The position numbers were made by a program, and so were the translations under genes. The notes below the pieces were generated by a model. The model was not told the origin of the DNA, ran no database searches, and was given only the letters and a program-made list of their open reading frames with translations. This document shows, one piece after another, positions 1 through 5,283 of a stretch of 5,283 bases of DNA. Each line of letters begins with the position of its first letter. Positions within the stretch are counted from its first letter, which is position 1. Source of the DNA: Kiritimatiellia bacterium (GTDB lineage: Bacteria > Verrucomicrobiota > Kiritimatiellia > RFP12 > UBA1067); assembly GCA_017999015.1 (NCBI GenBank), contig JAGOBZ010000242.1, forward strand, positions 1 through 5,283, given 5' to 3'.

Positions 1-444
1 CAGCATCCTCTCGACCGCGACGGGCGGGGCGTAAAGTGACGTGTCGAGGCAGGTGTGGAACCCCTCGGCCTTGAACGCTTGGAAAAGTTCCACCGCCCAC
101 TCCCAGAAGAACAGCGGCTCGCCGCCCGAAAGCGTCACGCCGCCGCCGGACTGTTCGTAGAACACCCTGTCTTCGCGCGCCTTTGCGACGATGTCGGGGA
201 TGGACATGGTTTTGCCGTAGAGTTTCAGTGCGCCTGTCGGGCAAGCGGCTTCATCCATCGTGCAGGTTTCATGGCGCTGGCATTTGTCCGGGAAGCGCGC
301 CCATTGGGGTTCCGGGCTGATCGACTCCGGATTATGGCACCACCGGCATTTGAGCGGGCAGCCCTTCACGAAGAAGGTGGTACGGAGGCCCGGGCCGTCG
401 TGAATGGCCATTCGCGTTGTGTCGAGCATGAGCGGCGTCTTCAT
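1..444 (-). CDS. Glycyl radical enzyme activating enzyme, radical SAM (partial, C-terminus beyond left edge)
   Basis: Translation from the ATG at 444 gives 148 residues before the window ends. The radical-SAM cluster motif CxxxCxxC is at C29, C33 and C36 in the context GCPLKCRWCHNPES. It is preceded by the activase-typical DGPGLRTTFFVKGCP, and SGGGVTLSGGEPL follows at about 99-111. These are hallmarks of GRE activases, which use a [4Fe-4S] cluster and S-adenosylmethionine to abstract hydrogen from the radical glycine of the partner. An insertion at about 50-75 resembles the ferredoxin-like insert of the CutD/glycerol-dehydratase activase group. It keeps only C55, C61 and C68 (ending CPTGAL) in unusual C-x5-C-x6-C spacing. 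No signal peptide is visible, so the protein should be cytoplasmic. The start follows the GRE stop by 16 nt, with AAAGG (453-457) 8 nt upstream. The partner is inferred to be the adjacent GRE. Family assignment is very secure; the exact subgroup is not. Confidence 0.95.
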   Translation of the reverse strand, partial: MKTPLMLDTTRMAIHDGPGLRTTFFVKGCPLKCRWCHNPESISPEPQWARFPDKCQRHETCTMDEAACPTGALKLYGKTMSIPDIVAKAREDRVFYEQSGGGVTLSGGEPLFFWEWAVELFQAFKAEGFHTCLDTSLYAPPVAVERML

Positions 445-460
445 CGAGTGTGCCTTTCTG

Positions 461-2671
461 TCAATGGCCGGTCTGCGCTTCCGCAGTCGCGAGGAAGTGA
501 AGCTGCTCGCGGCGGGACAAATCGTTCCAGCGTACGTTCCAGCCGCACACGCGCACCTGTAGGTCCGGATAGTTCTCCGGATGCGCCATCGCGTCGCGCA
601 GCGTGGACGGATCGAAGCAGTTCAGGTGGATGCTCTGTCCGCCCATCTCGAAGTAACTTCTGAGAAATGCGGCAATGCCGGACGCGCCGAACGACGCCTT
701 CGCCAGCGACGCCGGCAGGATCACGTCCGCGATGTGCCCGTCCGGCGATTCCGCCAGATCAAGCGTCGCGTTGGAAAGGAGGAGCGCGGTCGGCCCCTCC
801 TTTCCGCAGCCTGCGGTGGCGCTGTTGTTGCGCGAGATCGGCGTCTTCGCTTTGCGGCCGTCCGGCGTCGCCGCCGTGCAGTCGCCGAAAGGCTTGTCGA
901 GATCGATGGACCAGAACCCCGCCTGGAACGTGCCGCCATGTCCGTTGGGCTCGGCGTTGATGCGCGCGGCGACGGCGTCGAAGATGCGTTTCGCGGGCAA
1001 ATCGGCACGGTCGTCGTTGTTGCCCCACTTGGGCGCGGAGCGGACGGCCCTCAGCCGGAGGCCCTCGCGATCCTTCCAGTCCGCGCGAAGAACCTCCCCG
1101 AACTCCGCCATCGTGACAAGCTTGGCCTCATCAACCAGGTAGCGCACCGCCGCGAGCGAATCCGCGACCGTGCCGATGCCGCCGCACATGATGCCGCTCT
1201 GATTGTATTTACACCCGCCCTGCGAGGAATCCTTTGCCTTCGCGATGCAGTCCCGATAGGCGCCGGACATGAACGGCGAGGGATTGAGCTCGTACCAAGC
1301 CTGCTCGCACAGGCGCGCTGTCGCGACGGCAGCCCCGATCATGGCGTCAAGCTGGCGCAGGTATTCGCGCTCGAAGGCCTCTGCGTTCTCTGGCAACGGG
1401 CACGCCGGTCCCACCGGGAAGCCCGCGAAGTCCTTGCCGTTGTTGAAAACCGCCTCCAGCGGTTTCGCGAGATTCACTTCCGCCGCCATCGAAGCGACGA
1501 TCTCGCGCCCTTGGATGCCCGGCTCGTAACAGCCCACCAGCACGTACTGAACGATGTCCTCTGCGGACTTTCCTCGGCGGCGGAACATCTCGCTCAGGAT
1601 TTCTTCATTCGCGAAGACGATGGAGGTCCGTCCATTCGCGAGGCACCGCGTCACCTTCTCAAGCTGTTCGCGCGGCGTCTTCTTTCCGAAGCGGTACGTC
1701 AGCTTGGGATTCGGGCGGTTCAGTTCGTCATGAAGCGCGAATCCGAGCTCGGTGAGTTCGTTCCAGACGGGGACGCCCTCCGCGTCATAGCCGCCGAAGC
1801 CGATGTTCTTCCCGTTCGGATGGCCCTGCGCGTAGAGGCGCGTGAAATAATCGGCGATCAGCGCCTTCGCCGAGGCGCGCGTCTCTCGTCCGGCAGCGAG
1901 GTCGTCGCGATAAAACTTCACGTAAAGGCGGTCGAAAAGCCCTTGAGAACGCACACACTCGCCCTCCGCCTCTTGGCCGCGGTCGTAGACGAGCGAAAGC
2001 TGCAGCGCTTCGCGCAAGGTGCGCGGCGGACGCTCCGCGATCGCGCGCAAGGCTTCGGCGCACGCGGGCATCCTTCTCATTTCCGCGACCGCCGCCCAGC
2101 GGACGCAGAGCCGCGACAGGGCGTCGTACACCTCGGTCACGCAGTCAAGAAACAGGCGTTCGTCATCGGTCTTGGCGGTCTCGCGGCGTTTCCGCGCGCG
2201 GTCGGCCAGCCCCTTCGGCCCCAGCGCGAGGATCGATTCCCAGTCCGGGCAGGTATGGCTCGTGTCGAGGCGCGCCCGCCAGGCCCCGTTTGTCGCGGTC
2301 GTCCATTTGCCGCACAGCTTCCGTTCGGGCGCCGATTCGGAGAACGCTTTCAGCCGCTGCCAACACCGCCGCCCCGGCAGGTCGCAATCCGCAAACCAAT
2401 GCACGAAGGCGTCGTCGGCGTTCGCCGCGAGCCGCACGTGGTCGAACAGCGCCGTCAGCCATTTTGTCCGCGTGACGATGAACGGCTCCTTGGCATGTGC
2501 CGCCGCGATCGCGTCGAACATCTTTTCCAATTCGGCCCGTGCCAGCCCGCTGTCCGCGTCAATGCCCGCGCCGCCGACCGGTTCGGTGGTGAGGGACCAG
2601 CCCAAGCATCTCTGCCCCGCCGCCCACGCCGCAGCGAACGCCGCAGTCTGAAGGAATTTGCGTCTTTTCAT
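461..2671 (-). CDS. Glycyl radical enzyme (PFL/dehydratase-like) with an N-terminal Tat signal
   Basis: The protein has 736 residues. Residues 1-20 read MKRRKFLQTAAFAAAWAAGQ, a twin-arginine leader with RRKFLQ, an alanine-rich core and a possible AAG|Q cleavage site. The PFL-like domain spans about 45-640, including the GH-type segment SHTCPDW (138-144), REALQLSLVY (220-229), the thiyl loop VGCYEPG with C381 and E383, PKWGNNDD (547-554) and ATPDGRKA (601-608). The glycyl radical domain spans about 660-736, with Gly710 in VRVCGWNV. The Cys-x-Glu arrangement matches eliminating GREs (choline lyase, diol dehydratases, hydroxyproline dehydratase) and not pyruvate formate-lyase, which has two adjacent cysteines. 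A radical dehydration or C-X cleavage is inferred; the substrate is unknown. Oddities are W711 for the usual Tyr, Y382 in the thiyl loop, SQGLFD where SPGRFD is usual, and a divergent C-terminal tail. The start was chosen for its SD AGGGGG (2678-2683, 6 nt spacer) and intact leader. A later in-frame Met51 (ATG at 2521) would give a leaderless enzyme and cannot be excluded. Confidence 0.95.
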   Translation of the reverse strand: MKRRKFLQTAAFAAAWAAGQRCLGWSLTTEPVGGAGIDADSGLARAELEKMFDAIAAAHAKEPFIVTRTKWLTALFDHVRLAANADDAFVHWFADCDLPGRRCWQRLKAFSESAPERKLCGKWTTATNGAWRARLDTSHTCPDWESILALGPKGLADRARKRRETAKTDDERLFLDCVTEVYDALSRLCVRWAAVAEMRRMPACAEALRAIAERPPRTLREALQLSLVYDRGQEAEGECVRSQGLFDRLYVKFYRDDLAAGRETRASAKALIADYFTRLYAQGHPNGKNIGFGGYDAEGVPVWNELTELGFALHDELNRPNPKLTYRFGKKTPREQLEKVTRCLANGRTSIVFANEEILSEMFRRRGKSAEDIVQYVLVGCYEPGIQGREIVASMAAEVNLAKPLEAVFNNGKDFAGFPVGPACPLPENAEAFEREYLRQLDAMIGAAVATARLCEQAWYELNPSPFMSGAYRDCIAKAKDSSQGGCKYNQSGIMCGGIGTVADSLAAVRYLVDEAKLVTMAEFGEVLRADWKDREGLRLRAVRSAPKWGNNDDRADLPAKRIFDAVAARINAEPNGHGGTFQAGFWSIDLDKPFGDCTAATPDGRKAKTPISRNNSATAGCGKEGPTALLLSNATLDLAESPDGHIADVILPASLAKASFGASGIAAFLRSYFEMGGQSIHLNCFDPSTLRDAMAHPENYPDLQVRVCGWNVRWNDLSRREQLHFLATAEAQTGH

Positions 2672-2677
2672 ATCCGT

Positions 2678-2683
2678 CCCCCT
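2678..2683 (-). promoter_or_regulatory. Shine-Dalgarno fixing the Tat-bearing start of the glycyl radical enzyme
   Basis: On the minus strand AGGGGG lies 6 nt before the ATG at 2671. The open frame continues upstream to 2824, but that extension overlaps the xylosidase gene, and its ATGs would precede the promoter described at 2705-2733. The site therefore supports a protein beginning with the Tat leader. Confidence 0.7.
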
Positions 2684-2704
2684 GCTATCCGAATGCAGAT
2701 TTAA

Positions 2705-2733
2705 ATCATACAGACAGCAGAATCGCCTGTCAC
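2705..2733 (-). promoter_or_regulatory. Candidate sigma70-type promoter for the glycyl radical enzyme and activase
   Basis: Read on the minus strand, GTGACA (2733-2728, 5 of 6 matches to TTGACA) is followed by exactly 17 nt and then TATGAT (2710-2705, 5 of 6 matches to TATAAT). Transcription would start near 2698, giving a leader of about 27 nt before the ATG at 2671. The -35 box covers the TGA stop of the xylosidase gene (2732-2730). A perfect 10-bp palindrome, GATTTAAATC (2698-2707), overlaps the -10 box and the expected start point and could be an operator. The match is to the general bacterial consensus; promoter usage in this lineage is not known. Confidence 0.55.
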
Positions 2734-4619
2734 CAGACTTTGAGCGTTTGATCGTCCGGACCATGCCCCTCAAACGGTCCGGGCGTCGGGTGCGCGGCGT
2801 CTCTGCGCCTGCCGAAGAAGTCACGGTCCACGGCCAGCGGTGATCCGTCGGGATTCACATAAGGAAGCTGCGGAACCCGGGCGAGGCCCAGCCGCGCGGT
2901 GGTCACGGGCGCGGTCTTCGCGCCCTGCGTGGCCGGGGCCAGATTAACCGTGAGAGACACGTCCTCTTCCTTCGTGATGGCCGACACGCGCGCGCGGACA
3001 GCGGCGACCGCGTGCCCGGTCTCGTTGGTGTACGGCCGCGCGTTGTTGTAATAGACGTTCCCGCCCGTCAGCGAAGGATACTCGCGGCGGTCGTAAACGT
3101 ACAGCCCGTAGCCGCGGCATCCGTCGTATGCTCCTCCTAGCCGGCCGTCCGCAGGACGCTGCGCCGGCGCCGCAAACAGGTTGTTGAAAAACCGGTTGTC
3201 GCTGCCCCGGATGCTGAACAGCCCCGCGATGCTGGTCGCGTGCGCCGGATGATACGGCATCTCGCGGCCTAGGTCGGCGTTGCAGGCAATCTGCCCGGCA
3301 AAAAGATTGTGCGCGTACGCGCCGCCTTGCGACACGTCCAGCAGGTTGGCGAATGACAACAACAGGTTGTTGTCGACGAGAAACGGTCCGTGATTCACCT
3401 CCATGAAGAGATCCTCGCGGAGGTTGTCGTAGAACACGTTCCGTGACACGCGCGCCCCTTGCGCCATCCAGTCCAACCAGAGGCCGCGGCAAGTACGGTT
3501 GATGCGGTTGCCGCTGATCGCGCAGTCGATGGCCCCGTGAAACTTGATGCCGGCCATCTCGTGGCCCGAAAAACATTCGCGGACGTGGATGTCGTGGATG
3601 ACGTTGCCGGTGACCGTGCTGAAGGCGCAGCCCAGGCTGCCGACGATGCCGGCCTGCTCGCAGTGCGATATCCGGTTGCCCCGCACGGTGTGGCCGCCGA
3701 TCTCCGCCCGGGTCCAGGGAATGACATGGGCGAGGGCGCGCTCGATGGTGCCGACATAGCCCTTCGCTGATTGCGCGGTGTTGTCATGCCGGTCGCCGTA
3801 TTTCCCGAGGCTGATGCCGGAGCAGACCGAGTACGCGACATCGTTGCTTTCGATGAGCCAGCCTTTGCTCCAGTGCGTACCGATCAGGCCCACCTGCTCG
3901 GCGGTCGGCGGTGCCCACGGCGTGGCCGCGTTGCGCAGGATGAAGCCGCGCACGGTGATGAAGCCGCGCCCCGGTTGGTCCGGATAGAACACCGTTTGCC
4001 GCACATTGATCTCGACCTGTTCGCGGTTCGGGGCGCACCCTTTGAACTGCGCGTGGATCACGGTGTTTTCGGCCTCAACCCGCCCGAACCAGAGCGGTTC
4101 CGGGCCGGCCGGGCCCAGCGCCTGTTCAAGGCTTGCGGCTTCCGCCAGCCAGTGGCCGTTGAGGTAGACCGCGCCCGTGTGGTGCGTGCGACCTTTGGGC
4201 AGAAACCAGTCGCCCCGGATCTCGTCGCCGAAAGGGTTGAAGGCGCCGAAGAGCGTGTTCGGCACGGTCGCCCGCCATGTGTCGTTCGTGACGCGCGTCC
4301 ACCCGCCGACCGGTTCCGAGCCGGTGATCACGACCTTCTCCCCGGACGCGGCCCGATACGTGATCCGCGCCGCGTCGGACGTCCCCCCGCGGGGCGGGTT
4401 GACGCGTTCCCGGTAGATCCCTTCGTGCACCGTGACGATGTCACCGGGGCGGGCCAGTTCGGCCGCGCGCTGGATCGTGCGGAGCGGCGCGGCTGGCGTT
4501 CCGGGCTGCGTGTCGTTTCCCTTGACGGAAACATGGTATTCGGCCGCGCCCGCGCAGACGGCCCACGCGCAACAGACGGCGAACGGCATTTTTCTCATCA
4601 GCGGCTCCTTGTTTCGCAT
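2730..4619 (-). CDS. Secreted GH120-family beta-xylosidase (right-handed parallel beta-helix)
   Basis: The protein has 629 residues. A signal peptide covers about 1-26 (MRNKEPLMRKMPF, then AVCCAWAVCAGA, cleaving before AEYH). A DUF1565-like beta-helix start follows: YHVSVKGND, PLRTIQRAAELARPGDIV (45-62) and HEGIYRERV. Many NxI/NxF turns of a parallel beta-helix come after (about 220-480), and the end is a D-x-D-FFG-RR-x-GPFE tail. Compared from memory with the characterised Thermoanaerobacterium saccharolyticum XylC, the blocks FNPFGDEIRGDW, AATPWAPPTAEQ, GLIG-HWSKGW, GHEMAGIKFH, WLDWMAQGARVSRNVFY and MEVNHGPFLVDNN are all GH120-like. D383 fits the nucleophile (XylC D382) and E407 the acid/base (XylC E405). 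The expected activity is retaining release of xylose from the non-reducing ends of xylo-oligosaccharides, outside the cytoplasm. The length is close to that of XylC (about 640 residues). This is the first gene of the minus-strand cluster, with the GRE 58 nt downstream. Activity on another sugar is possible because few GH120 members are characterised. Confidence 0.88.
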   Translation of the reverse strand: MRNKEPLMRKMPFAVCCAWAVCAGAAEYHVSVKGNDTQPGTPAAPLRTIQRAAELARPGDIVTVHEGIYRERVNPPRGGTSDAARITYRAASGEKVVITGSEPVGGWTRVTNDTWRATVPNTLFGAFNPFGDEIRGDWFLPKGRTHHTGAVYLNGHWLAEAASLEQALGPAGPEPLWFGRVEAENTVIHAQFKGCAPNREQVEINVRQTVFYPDQPGRGFITVRGFILRNAATPWAPPTAEQVGLIGTHWSKGWLIESNDVAYSVCSGISLGKYGDRHDNTAQSAKGYVGTIERALAHVIPWTRAEIGGHTVRGNRISHCEQAGIVGSLGCAFSTVTGNVIHDIHVRECFSGHEMAGIKFHGAIDCAISGNRINRTCRGLWLDWMAQGARVSRNVFYDNLREDLFMEVNHGPFLVDNNLLLSFANLLDVSQGGAYAHNLFAGQIACNADLGREMPYHPAHATSIAGLFSIRGSDNRFFNNLFAAPAQRPADGRLGGAYDGCRGYGLYVYDRREYPSLTGGNVYYNNARPYTNETGHAVAAVRARVSAITKEEDVSLTVNLAPATQGAKTAPVTTARLGLARVPQLPYVNPDGSPLAVDRDFFGRRRDAAHPTPGPFEGHGPDDQTLKVW

Positions 4620-4625
4620 AGCGAT

Positions 4626-4633
4626 CTCCTCCC
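4626..4633 (-). promoter_or_regulatory. Strong Shine-Dalgarno fixing the beta-xylosidase start
   Basis: On the minus strand GGGAGGAG ends 6 nt before the ATG at 4619. This favours that start over the in-frame GTG at 4676, which would add 19 hydrophilic residues ahead of the signal peptide. A second site, AAGGAG (4605-4610), lies inside the reading frame 6 nt before another in-frame ATG at 4598. That start would give a seven-residue-shorter signal peptide beginning MRKMPF. Confidence 0.75.
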
Positions 4634-4700
4634 GTTTAAGCGCCTGACCCTGTCCCACCTCATCGTAAGCCCTCACGCTACTCTTTTAGCCAGGCAAAGT

Positions 4701-4796
4701 AAATGTCTGGCAGCCCAATAAACATATCCCATTGAGCCGAGTGTGCGCCTTTTTCTTTTGGACTATCAGATATGTTTATTCCCGTTCCAGACATTT
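4701..4796. repeat. Two-block motif in inverted duplicate within the divergent control region
   Basis: The left arm is AAATGTCTGG (4701-4710), 7 nt, then ATAAACATAT (4718-4727). The right arm is ATATGTTTAT (4770-4779), 7 nt, then CCAGACATTT (4787-4796). The two arms are exact inverted copies in both 10-nt blocks, while the 7-nt spacers differ at five of seven positions. Conserved blocks around a conserved spacer length look like protein-binding elements or promoter cores and not a simple duplicated hairpin. Each copy faces a gene, with the CCAGACATTT block proximal, and lies 81 nt (minus, ATG 4619) or 83 nt (plus, ATG 4880) from the start codon. The loop of 42 nt (4728-4769) shows nothing further. 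An operator pair or two divergent promoters under one regulator is inferred; a small palindromic mobile element is the alternative, but no target-site duplication is visible. Confidence 0.75.
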
Positions 4797-4806
4797 CTTG
4801 ATGCGG

Positions 4807-4823
4807 GAGGATGTGTTATCCTC
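4807..4823 (+). promoter_or_regulatory. Short perfect hairpin/palindrome in the leader region of the plus-strand gene
   Basis: GAGGAT (4807-4812) and ATCCTC (4818-4823) form a perfect 6-bp inverted repeat around the 5-nt loop GTGTT. It lies 56 nt before the ATG at 4880 and 10 nt after the right arm of the larger inverted repeat. It could be a small operator or a leader hairpin. There is no following T-run, so it is not a typical terminator. A match this short could arise by chance. Confidence 0.3.
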
Positions 4824-4879
4824 GTGACGCTGGATATACGTGTTTGGGCGAACGAATCCGAGTAACAGGAACAATCAGC

Positions 4880-5283
4880 ATGACAAAACCTACACATCGA
4901 ACACTGGGCCTGGCGTTTCTATTGGCAGTATCGGACGCGTCCGGCACCGAGCGTGTCTGGACGGGCGGCGGGGGCGATGCGCTCTGGAGTACCGCCGCCA
5001 ACTGGGACACGGGAACGCCCGCCGCGGGCGACACGCTGGTCTTCGGGGCCAGCGCGTTCAAGGACATTACCAACAACCTCTCGGCGGGCACCGCGTTTGC
5101 CGGGCTGTCCTTCCCAGCCGGTTCCGGCGGCACGTACACGCTGAACGGCAACGCCATCACGCTGGAAGGCGACATCGCCACCTTTTCCGGGTACACGCCG
5201 GAGATCGCCCTCCCCCTGATTCTCGGGACGGACTGCCAGTGCCTGGGCTCCAACGGGACACTCGCGATCAGCGGCGCGATCAG
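4880..5283 (+). CDS. Secreted protein with autotransporter-associated beta-strand repeat character (partial, N-terminus only)
   Basis: The frame opens at ATG 4880 and remains open for 134 codons to the right edge. Residues 1-22 form a signal peptide: MTKPTHR, then hydrophobic TLGLAFLLAVS, with a likely cleavage after DASG. The mature start, VWTGGGGDALWSTAANWDTG, followed by P-x-x-GDTLVFGA, is the W-x-G...W...NW...P..GD..VF pattern that opens many proteins annotated as autotransporter-associated beta-strand repeat or PEP-CTERM types. Short beta-strand repeats rich in Gly, Thr and Asn follow (for example SFPAGSGGTYTLNGNAITL and NGTLAISGAI). Such proteins are usually long, surface-exposed or exported beta-helical proteins, common in Verrucomicrobiota-related bacteria. 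A weak SD, ACAGGA (4865-4870), lies 9 nt upstream. An in-frame ATG at 4811 would add 23 residues and bury the signal peptide, so it is not preferred. The function and C-terminal anchor cannot be seen. Shared control with the divergent xylosidase is inferred from the inverted motif. Confidence 0.8.
   Translation, partial: MTKPTHRTLGLAFLLAVSDASGTERVWTGGGGDALWSTAANWDTGTPAAGDTLVFGASAFKDITNNLSAGTAFAGLSFPAGSGGTYTLNGNAITLEGDIATFSGYTPEIALPLILGTDCQCLGSNGTLAISGAI

Noticed and set aside
2600..2671. Lipoprotein box at Cys22 of the glycyl radical enzyme
   Set aside because: The residues before Cys22 are A-G-Q-R, which does not fit L-[A/S]-[G/A]-C. Signal peptidase I-type cleavage after a Tat leader fits better.
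581..2704. Plus-strand open frame of 707 codons antisense to the glycyl radical enzyme
   Set aside because: Its translation is Arg/Ala-rich with no recognisable domain, and it mirrors the codon positions of the real minus-strand gene. It is a typical GC-rich antisense shadow.
2682..2720. CTGCT/AGCAG pairing between the xylosidase and the glycyl radical enzyme as a terminator
   Set aside because: The stem is only 5 bp with a loop of about 29 nt and no T-run, which is too weak to support termination.
4620..4676. GTG start at 4676 extending the xylosidase by 19 residues
   Set aside because: The extension is hydrophilic and would displace the signal peptide, while ATG 4619 has a near-ideal SD at 6 nt.
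3771..4721. Plus-strand open frame of 316 codons antisense to the xylosidase
   Set aside because: It has low-complexity Arg/Asp/Pro composition and no motifs, and it lies opposite a well-supported GH120 gene and runs through its control region.
4707..4722. Sigma54-like TGGCAG near the left inverted arm
   Set aside because: The downstream half (TTGC-type at the correct spacing) is missing.
4701..4796. The inverted repeat as an insertion sequence or MITE
   Set aside because: No flanking target duplication is visible, the spacers within the arms have diverged while the blocks have not, and the symmetric distance to both start codons favours regulation.
4811..4879. In-frame ATG at 4811 as the start of the plus-strand gene
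   Set aside because: GGGAGG abuts the ATG with no spacer, and the added 23 residues would bury the signal peptide that begins at 4880.
4816..5253. Minus-strand open frame of 145 codons opposite the beta-strand repeat gene
   Set aside because: The plus-strand frame has a signal peptide and family pattern, while this one has neither and would overlap the divergent control region.

Overview
The window holds four protein genes and one compact divergent control region. Three genes lie on the minus strand and read right to left: a secreted GH120-type beta-xylosidase (2730-4619), a glycyl radical enzyme (GRE) of the pyruvate formate-lyase superfamily carrying a twin-arginine (Tat) signal (461-2671), and its radical-SAM activating enzyme (1-444, cut by the left edge). 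The fourth gene (4880 to the right edge) is on the plus strand. It encodes the N-terminus of a secreted protein of the autotransporter-associated beta-strand repeat type and is cut by the right edge.

The DNA is GC-rich. A GRE plus activase points to an anaerobe, because glycyl radicals are destroyed by oxygen. A GH120 xylosidase, a Tat-type leader and a beta-strand repeat protein together suggest a polysaccharide-degrading anaerobe of the PVC group, such as Kiritimatiellota, Verrucomicrobiota or Lentisphaerota. This is an inference from gene content and not a phylogenetic result.

Layout: only 16 nt separate the GRE stop from the activase start, so those two are almost certainly co-transcribed. 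A 58-nt gap separates the xylosidase from the GRE. A good sigma70-like promoter (GTGACA, 17 nt, TATGAT) has its -35 box on the xylosidase stop codon, so the GRE pair may be expressed with the xylosidase or on its own. The 260-nt divergent region (4620-4879) carries a two-block motif in two inverted copies. Each copy sits almost the same distance (81 and 83 nt) from the start codon it faces, which suggests shared control of the xylosidase operon and the plus-strand surface protein.

Proposed working: the exported xylosidase releases xylose from plant-type xylo-oligosaccharides outside the cytoplasm. The GRE would carry out a radical elimination or cleavage on an unidentified small molecule. The most unusual feature is the Tat leader on the GRE. 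Its activase looks cytoplasmic, so the GRE would have to be activated inside and exported folded, or the leader is retained or bypassed. The GRE also differs from the family consensus in its glycyl loop (RVCGW instead of RV-S/A/C-GY) and thiyl loop (GCYEP). No RNA genes, CRISPR arrays, insertion sequences or convincing terminators were seen.
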